Positions 57,590 to 64,000 of a DNA stretch of 64,000 bases are shown in pieces. This stretch comes from Byssothecium circinans. Its lineage: Eukaryota > Ascomycota > Dothideomycetes > Pleosporales > Massarinaceae. The DNA is taken from positions 317,439 through 381,438 of the forward strand of contig ML977016.1 in the NCBI GenBank assembly GCA_010015675.1. Reading direction: 5' to 3'. Below the pieces are notes generated by a model. It was not told where the DNA came from. It searched no databases and worked only from the letters and a program-made list of their open reading frames with translations. The position numbers and the translations under genes are program-made. Each line of letters starts with the position of its first letter. Position 1 is the stretch's first letter.

Positions 57590-58285
57590 ACTCTTGGTAA
57601 TTCACTACTGCCGCATCAAGAACACACACGAGCTTCGGGAGCGTTGGATAGATACTTATAATTAGCAAGTCGTCAGGGGGCATTCAGTTGAGTGGAATCA
57701 GCAACAGGTGCACCTCGATCGTCCATGTAGACCATCCCAATTCTAAGGTTATCGACACGCCCAACCGTAGATGTCGCCGTGTCAGATTATGGTTGAGCTA
57801 GAGACTTTCAGGTTGACACAGTGATCAGCGGATCTTAAGGCCGGGGATGAGCATATAAACGTTAAAACAATGTTAAGAGATCCCTTTGATCCAAAATGAT
57901 GCCCCAATTCACAAGCGAACAGCGCTTCCAGAGTCGGGGACGTTGATAAATGAGTTTACGATTGATGTTAAAGCACTAATAAAGCGCTCTTCAAGGTCGC
58001 ACGGCTCTCGTTACTAAAAATGCCATGTAGTTTGATTGAGTACTTGGCAAAATTGCAACTATGGCAATAGTAATGGTCAGATTACGTGGTATGATATGTC
58101 GCTGGATAGATAATAAAAAGCCGTTGGGACAAAGATGGATCCATTAATTTAGCATGACAACTCCCTAACCCTTTTGCCACTAAGTAGTCATACTTCAGCG
58201 TACTGAGATGTCCATAAACGCCGCTGCAATGCACATGAAATCACATTCTTGGGTCATTAATCCTTGGAGGAAGCAGGCAGCGTCT
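57590..58285. other. convergent intergenic region, AT-rich
   Basis: This holds the 3' flanks of the kinase and of SGT1. It is AT-richer than the neighbours, with no gene or repeat that I can see. Confidence 0.4.
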
Positions 58286-59455
58286 TTACGCATTGTACTT
58301 CTTTGCCTCCATACCCTCCGGAGGCTCGGGTTTGACATACTTGCCACCAACCTGGCTCCAGTCAGTGCTGAGCACTGTGCCGCCACTCTCCGAATAGGAC
58401 TTCATCATGGCACGCTGCTGTTCCGCTCCTGCTCCCTTGTATAGCTGCTTGAAGAAGCGAGAGGTTTCGTCGCCGTCCATATCTTCCTCATCACCGAGGT
58501 CATCCTTGGCCACCTTATCCCAGTTCTTTGCGCCGCTCTTTGATGATGTGGGGTATGCTGGCGCAGAGTCGGTCTTTGCTTGCAGAACGTGCGAGGGTAT
58601 AGCGGGAGCGTTCTCGGAGGAGGACTCGGTCTTGCGGTCGCCCTCGAGAGTCTTCCACTTCACTCCAGGTGTAGCTTTCTTGAGCGTGACTTCGATCTTT
58701 GTTGGTGTTATTCGGTGCGTGGACTGTGTTGGGTCTACTTCTGCGTAGAAGGGATCGAGTGAGAAGCTGTAGTCGGAACTGCTGCCTTCAATCGGAAAGG
58801 CAATCTCAAGCGAGTCCTTGTCGATCTCGACGGTGGCCTTGTCCTTCGGTACCCCCTTGGCCATAAGCTGGAACACGACCTTGTCGTTGTCTTGGTACCA
58901 GTCATGCTTGATCTTGTTTGCTGGAGTAGGGACTACAGGTTTGGGTGCAGCAGGCGTCTCCTCTGAAGTCTGTTGTATTGAGCTCTTCGTGTTCTCTGTG
59001 GGCTTCGCGGTCTCCTCTGCAATTGGAACCTCCACCTCAGGCACGTCCTTGACCGTGACCTTTCTCCGCTCATCATCTTCTGGAAGCTCCTTGAGCTTTG
59101 TTGCGACCTTCATGTTCCAGATCTGCAGTGTCTTTTCCTTGTCATCGAGCTTCTTGACGATTCCGAAAACGTGCTCCGCATCCGCGTATTTCTCGTTGAA
59201 GTAGAGAGCAATGCCTCGTCGGAGTTGCGCATCCTTTATGAGCTCGCGGCGGGCGCGCTTGTGGGCGAGGGCTGCGGCGACCTCGGCGTCTTTGAGGGCT
59301 TCGGGGTACTTTGAAGAACGTTGGTAGGCGGTCGATCGCTGGATGTAGTACTGGACTGCCTTGGGGTTCGAAGCTATGGCGGACGTGTAATGCTGTACAG
59401 CTTCGTCGTATTTGCTCTCGCTGAGAGCAGCTGCGCCGCGGGAAGCTTGATCCAT
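58286..59455 (-). CDS. SGT1: SGT1 co-chaperone (TPR, CS and SGS domains)
   Basis: A single exon gives 389 residues. SGT1 is an HSP90 co-chaperone acting in kinetochore assembly and SCF ubiquitin ligases. Residues about 1-110 form TPR repeats (YDEAVQHYTSAIASNPKAVQ, then YPEALKDAEVAAA). The CS domain (about 178-270) contains IKHDWYQDNDKVVFQLMAKG, EIAFPIEG and YAEVDPTQSTHRITPTKIEV. The SGS domain (about 305-389) contains KNWDKVAKDDLGDEE, RFFKQLYKGAGAEQQRAM and STDWSQVGGKYVKPEPPEGM. The order and spacing of all three domains are normal. The linker between TPR and CS is acidic and Thr/Pro-rich. Confidence 0.96.
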   Translation of the reverse strand: MDQASRGAAALSESKYDEAVQHYTSAIASNPKAVQYYIQRSTAYQRSSKYPEALKDAEVAAALAHKRARRELIKDAQLRRGIALYFNEKYADAEHVFGIVKKLDDKEKTLQIWNMKVATKLKELPEDDERRKVTVKDVPEVEVPIAEETAKPTENTKSSIQQTSEETPAAPKPVVPTPANKIKHDWYQDNDKVVFQLMAKGVPKDKATVEIDKDSLEIAFPIEGSSSDYSFSLDPFYAEVDPTQSTHRITPTKIEVTLKKATPGVKWKTLEGDRKTESSSENAPAIPSHVLQAKTDSAPAYPTSSKSGAKNWDKVAKDDLGDEEDMDGDETSRFFKQLYKGAGAEQQRAMMKSYSESGGTVLSTDWSQVGGKYVKPEPPEGMEAKKYNA

Positions 59456-60093
59456 GGTGGGTGGGGTAGTGGGGGTATTGGGGAGAGGTGTGTTGGGGAG
59501 GGTGCCTTACTTGAGATGATGGTAATGGTTGTGGGAGTGTCTGGGTCGGTGGGTACTTATGTGTGGCCGTATAGAAGCTGTTGGACTGGCGCAAGCTGCT
59601 CCCTTGCCAACAAACACGACGTTTGGAATGTTGTCGAAATGTTGGGTTCGGCTCGGCCTACTGTCCTCGGACTTTGCATGACTAAGCCGGCAACCGAATG
59701 CCGACACCTCCGACACCATCGTACATGTGCGCAGGCCTCCTGTCGGTGACTCTCATTAATGCGAACGAGAAGAGCACCTTCGTTGGCAAGTGTGACGAGG
59801 AAGAACAGTCAGTCCCGTTTGCGCTTGTGTATTCAGTCTGGTCGTACGCCGTCTCCGTGTCGGGCGGAGGGGAGGTTCATCACTAGCACACCGCATGAAG
59901 CACAGCGTGTCTGACATAAGGACACATGCATATGGCTCCTTTCTCCTGTTCTGGCTCAATCCTCGCATGTCCGACCACTAATTGATAGCTGTTGCTAGCA
60001 AATCGCTAATATAGACGCATTATCCTAACGACACCCTTGGCGCGAAATCTCCTATCGACTTGAGCGCCGAGTGCATCTGCTTTGTGCATCACC
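59456..60093. promoter_or_regulatory. divergent promoter region SGT1 / pseudoprotease gene
   Basis: These 638 bp separate SGT1 from the aspartic-protease-like gene. Neither strand has a convincing gene; antisense open frames are present. Confidence 0.4.
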
Positions 60094-61063
60094 ATGCTGC
60101 ATCTCCTTGTGCTTGCGATTGCGCCGACTCTTGTCAGTGCGAACGGCCTTGCAGAATGGCAGCAACCATTATCGAAGCATCCCGGTGAAGCAAAATGCGG
60201 AAGGGGTCGGAAGGGACTGCATTATGGATCCGCGTTTTCGTTCTTCGTAAGGCTGAGGCCGTGGCTTGTCACCGAATGCGTGCTGACCCCAATAATAGTT
60301 GAACGGAGACTGGCGCTACTACTTTTCGGACTATTTCCCTGGAGACGGGCAATGTGGTCGAGGGGAATTGACGCCTCTCAGTATGAAGGCATTAGACGAC
60401 ATCAGCAACCGCATAGCTCCGCCAAAGCCTAAGTCTGATACTGGGGACAAGAAGTCAAAAAACGAGGTGGCAAAGAAGAAGGCAGTCTCTCTGATGCTCT
60501 CTATCCCCCAAGGGACCGAGGAGGAAGGGCCTTTGATCATCGAGCCAGAACCGCAATGGAAATTATTCCATGAATGGGACCTCAGCGTCGAGATCCAATG
60601 GGCCAAATCGAAACTTCCTGGACGAGGACTCAATATCACATCTATCGGCATAAGGCAAGGATCCACATCGACCTCGAAAACTTCCCATGTACCTCTCAAT
60701 TTTGGGACGCCTTTCACGAATCTGCCGGCCGATGTCTTTGACTTATTAGCCGCGTCAACTAGGCCACAGCGAACGGACATGGGACGCGGCATCAAACCAG
60801 TGGAAACAGTCGACTGCAATGCGGTCAAGGACTTCCCCGATATAATCCTGAATTTTGAAGAGGACGGATTCGAGCTCGTGGTCAAGCCAGAGCAATACAT
60901 CCTAAGTATCAGCAACGAGCTGGGCGGCTTATTCAAGGGTCAGTGTGTACTCATGGTCTCTAGGGGAGGGGAAGTTTCGTTAGGATGGGCGGCCTTGAGG
61001 GGGATGACAGTGTGGATGGATTGGGTCAACGCTAGAACAGGCTTCGGGAGGCCTAAGAGATGA
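60094..61063 (+). CDS. secreted aspartic-protease-like protein lacking catalytic Asp
   Basis: Two exons (60094-60246 and 60299-61063) give 305 residues. The start MLHLLVLAIAPTLVSANG is a signal peptide. The second exon, joined in phase with a GTAAGG donor and an AATAG acceptor, runs LNGDWRYYFSDYFPGDGQCGRGELTP. The C-terminal half resembles the C-lobe of pepsin-like (A1) proteases: NFGTPFTNLPADVFDLL at 185-201, VDC and GQC as the likely disulphide (C224, C267), FPDIILNF, LVVKPEQYI and the ending LGWAALRGMTVWMDW...TGFGR. Where the catalytic D-T-G-T is expected, the residues are N185-F-G-T. There is no N-lobe of normal size and no FDTGSS motif (a DTG near residue 98 is in a Lys-rich linker). It probably cannot be a protease; what it does is unknown. 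Confidence 0.6.
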
Positions 61064-62040
61064 TAAAGACACTCTTACTTTTCATTCTGTCAACATAGAT
61101 CTGAGATACCCCTTGAATGCAATACATGCAATTGTTCATGACGTATATTGCGGTTTGAGAGTTGCGGCTAGGAGGACGATGCTTTTGTTGTCTCACCATA
61201 TGGGCTCGCCAGGATAGGTTAGCGCGCGAGCCAAGATTCTCGTCTTCATTCACGGAGGATGGACCATCTCGTCCCCACTTTGATGCTTCATTAGGTCGAC
61301 AATGCACACTTCAGCTAGGACGTCTCGGTCGTCTATTGTGATAACCTATGCGTCGAAAACACCAGTAAACTAGCAGTTCCATCGCGCGTCCGACACGACG
61401 GCGTCTTCGCATGTAGCGTTACCTTCTCAGTGTCGTCCAGGCCTGCCTGGTCGGTCAGCAATGCCATTCTGGTCCCTGGACTCCTACAATCTGATTCATC
61501 ATTTCTCCTTGTTTCATCCCATTCTCAAAGGCCTTTGCGAAGGCGCCTATCATCTCAGAATTTATCCGACCCAAGAACATGAGCGCCTGCCGCCATCTCC
61601 ATCAGATGAGGCTGTGTTCCGCCGTGCAAGGCCGATGCGCAATCATCTCTGATTATCGCCCCGTCGGTCTTGGTGCCAATTGCCATGTTCCCCCTTACCA
61701 AGGCTGGGCGGACGCGCATCCGCCTCTCAACCCGTTAATTGGCCCCTTGGCCTCCGCCAGAAAGCATGTTGCCAACGCGCAAGAACTTGGCTGTCCGGCC
61801 ACACCAGCCAAAAGAGCGGTGTTGGCATTTCTTGCCCATATCCACAAGTAGACATGGACGAGTACCAAGATCCAAGGGATTATGCTAGTTCAAATACCGA
61901 GCTGCCCGGTTTGTTTCGTCTTCTATTAATGCCTTCGTTTTGAAGAATCTCTCTTCGTCCACACTTCCCGTCACTCGTTAGACTCTCCAATTTTCTCTTC
62001 TAGTTGTTTTAATCGGTTCTTCTTTCATACTGTCGCTGTC
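61064..62040. other. intergenic, upstream of the GH72 gene
   Basis: About 1 kb with no recognisable gene. The final 150 bp are pyrimidine-rich (TCTCTTCG, TTCTCTTCTAG, TTCTTCTTTC), as is usual before strongly expressed fungal genes. Confidence 0.45.
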
Positions 62041-63451
62041 ATGAAGACTTTCGCTCTAGTCACCGCCCTTGGGGCTGTAATCGTACCGGTTCTTGCTGCT
62101 GCGAAGGGGAAGTTGCAACCGATAGAGGTTAGGGGCAATGCCTTTTGGAAAGGCAATGAGCGTTTCTACGTTCGTGGTGTTGCATACCAGCCAGGTAAGG
62201 TGCTCGAAAATCACTGCATTGCAAGGGAAACTAATCTGTGCAGGTGGTGCCTCCGACGCAAAGGACCCTCTCCTCGATATCGAAGGCTTAAAGCGTGACA
62301 TCGCCAACTTCAAGGACCTCGGTATTAATACCATCCGAATCTATACCATCGACAACTCCAAGAACCACGACGAGGGAATGAAGATGCTTGACGATGCCGG
62401 CATCTACTTGGCCCTGGATGCGAACACCCCCAAATACTCCCTCAACCGCGAAACTAAGGCTACCGTCCACGCATCTTACAACGATGTCTATCTCCAGTCC
62501 GTCTTTGCTACTATTGACGCCTTCGCTGACTACAACAACCTATTCGCCCTCTTCTCTGGTAACGAGGTTATCAATGAGAAGAACAACTCCCATGCCGCGC
62601 CTTACATCAAAGCCGTCACCCGCGACATGAAGCAATACATCTCCAACCGAGCCGCTCGTGCGATCCCAGTTGGCTACTCTGCCGCTGACGTCGCAGAGAT
62701 CATCGAGCAGCAAGCCCTATACTTCGACTGCGGTACCGATGACGAGCGCGCCGATTTCTTCGCCTTCAACGACTACTCCTGGTGTGACTTTGAAAACAAG
62801 CTCCAGACCTTCGAGGGTGCTGGGTGGGACAAGAAGATGGAGACATACAAGAACTTCCCCAAGCCCATCTTCCTATCTGAGCACGGCTGTATCAAGCCCA
62901 ACCGTCAATGGGGCGAGGTCGCCGCTATCTTCTCCAACAAGATGTCCAGCGTCTACTCCGGTGGTCTCGCTTACGAATACACCGTCGAGAAGAATGGTTT
63001 CGGTATTGTGGAGCTCAAGGACGGAAAGATCTCTCCCAACGGAGACTTCAATAAGCTCAAGGAAGCCTATTCCAAGGTCACCAACCCTACCGGTAACGGT
63101 GGTGCAAAGACGAACGGTGCTGCATCCAAGTGCCCTCCTAAGGACAGCAACTGGGATGTCACCGCGACGCTTCTTCCCGCTATCCCGAAGAACGCTGTCA
63201 AGTTTATGACTTCTGGTGCTGGAACTGCTCCTGGTCTTGCCGGTGCTGGGTCGCACTTTGCGGGTAAGGCCTCGGAGTCCACCGCAAGTGCTGGCAGTGG
63301 GCAGGCTACCAGGACACCGAACGGTGTGGCTGCGCCAGCGAACAGCGGTGGTGCTGCTGGGTCGGGTGCTGCCGCCGGTGTGGAGGTGCCGTTGAGGTTC
63401 GTGGGCATGATCGGTGCCAGCATCCTTTTGGGTGCTGCCCTGATATTCTAA
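62041..63451 (+). CDS. GH72 1,3-beta-glucanosyltransferase, GPI-anchored
   Basis: This is a GEL/GAS/PHR family enzyme that elongates and branches beta-1,3-glucan in the cell wall. Two exons (62041-62194 and 62244-63451) give 453 residues. The signal peptide (MKTFALVTALGAVIVPVLAAA) precedes the GH72 domain, which begins LQPIEVRGNAFWKGNERFYVRGVAYQPGG across the intron. The two catalytic Glu are in SGNEVIN and FLSEHGC. Further motifs are TIRIYTIDNSKNHD and FAFNDYSWC. No cysteine-rich CBM43 module follows, so this is the GH72 minus (Gel1-type) class. The C-terminal 100 residues are Gly/Ala/Ser/Thr-rich and end in a hydrophobic stretch (MIGASILLGAALIF), the GPI signal. Confidence 0.95.
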
Positions 63452-64000
63452 GTGGATATATGTGAGGGATGTTGCGCAGAAGGTGTGGAGAGAGGAAGAT
63501 GGATCGGTGTTGGTGTTTGTTCCTTTCAGCTCTTTTGTCAATAATCCAAATCCTTTTTTCCTACTGCCATGCTTCCGTTACATTCTCGAAGTTTCGAGTG
63601 ACACCGTTATTGTGTATCGCCGCGACTGAATGTAATCATAGAGTAAGAGGACTTAAGAAGGCTGACAGTACCCTGTCCAACCAAGTATTTTCAATATTCC
63701 AAGTCTGCGTTAGGTCCAGTCTCTCTACCCCAAAGCCCTTGCCTTCCGCTGAACTCTCTTCTTCCCTCCAACCCTCATCAATTTGTCTCACTTGCAGGGT
63801 TTGTGTCGCGGTATTTACACCCTGTAAATGTAACTGGGTACCTCCATGTTGAGGGTTGTCATGGCAATTTTGATCCACACAGCATGATACAATGGCTTTA
63901 ACGGAGCGGCAGAGAAAAGATCAAAGCAGAGAAGTTAGCCAATGTTTCATATAAGCTAGCGTACAGGGTTCCTGATCACCCAGGGATGCTGATCACTTGC
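63452..64000. other. right edge, 3' flank of the GH72 gene
   Basis: The forward open frame from 63469 has no domain. No further gene is recognised before the window ends. Confidence 0.4.

Overview
The window looks like nuclear DNA of a filamentous ascomycete (Pezizomycotina). The genes have short introns (mostly 45-60 bp) with GT..AG borders and CTAAC/CTGAC-type branch sites. They are spaced by roughly 0.3-2.4 kb and lie on both strands. The gene set (GH72 glucanosyltransferase, rhodopsin-domain membrane protein, DUF1996 secreted protein, questin-oxidase-like protein, BCS1-like AAA ATPase, peptidase S41) is typical of the group. A dothideomycete is my guess, but nothing in the sequence proves the class. 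I saw no rRNA, tRNA, CRISPR array or intact transposon.

Layout. 1-9 kb: a small two-finger C2H2 protein (-), the CCR4-NOT subunit NOT3 (-), D-aminoacyl-tRNA deacylase (+), and the remains of an epoxide-hydrolase-like alpha/beta hydrolase (-). 9-19 kb: a large DUF1365 membrane protein (+), isocitrate lyase (+), an SRR1-like protein interrupted near its start by an in-frame TAG (-), and a small hypothetical protein (+). 19-32 kb: PRPP synthetase (+), rhodopsin-like membrane protein (+), a 1487-residue VIT/VWA protein with RNA-polymerase-II-CTD-like and FG repeats (-), and the tRNA pseudouridine synthase PUS3/DEG1 (+). 32-34.4 kb: a tight group made of HUB1 with an RS/RD-rich extension (-), the GPI-anchor subunit PIG-H/GPI15 (+) and the U5 snRNP protein DIB1 (-). 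36-47 kb: DUF1996 secreted protein (+), BCS1-like ATPase (+), peptidase S41 family protein (+), and an aldo/keto reductase fragment (+). 47-60 kb: a four-span membrane protein (-), the SNARE TLG1 (-), a METTL25/RRNAD1-like methyltransferase (+), a questin-oxidase-like protein (-), a divergent protein kinase (+) and SGT1 (-). 60-64 kb: a secreted aspartic-protease-like protein lacking catalytic aspartate (+) and a GPI-anchored GH72 enzyme (+).

Most genes are housekeeping (mRNA decay, tRNA quality control and modification, splicing, GPI synthesis, endosomal SNARE, glyoxylate cycle, wall remodelling), and no biosynthetic cluster or defence island is visible. Exon borders were chosen by hand from splice signals and reading-frame continuity; for every multi-exon model the summed exon length is divisible by three.

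The most unusual items are the HUB1 fusion beside DIB1, the VIT/VWA protein with two kinds of low-complexity repeats, the single nonsense codon in the SRR1-like gene, the pseudoprotease, and two pseudogenes.
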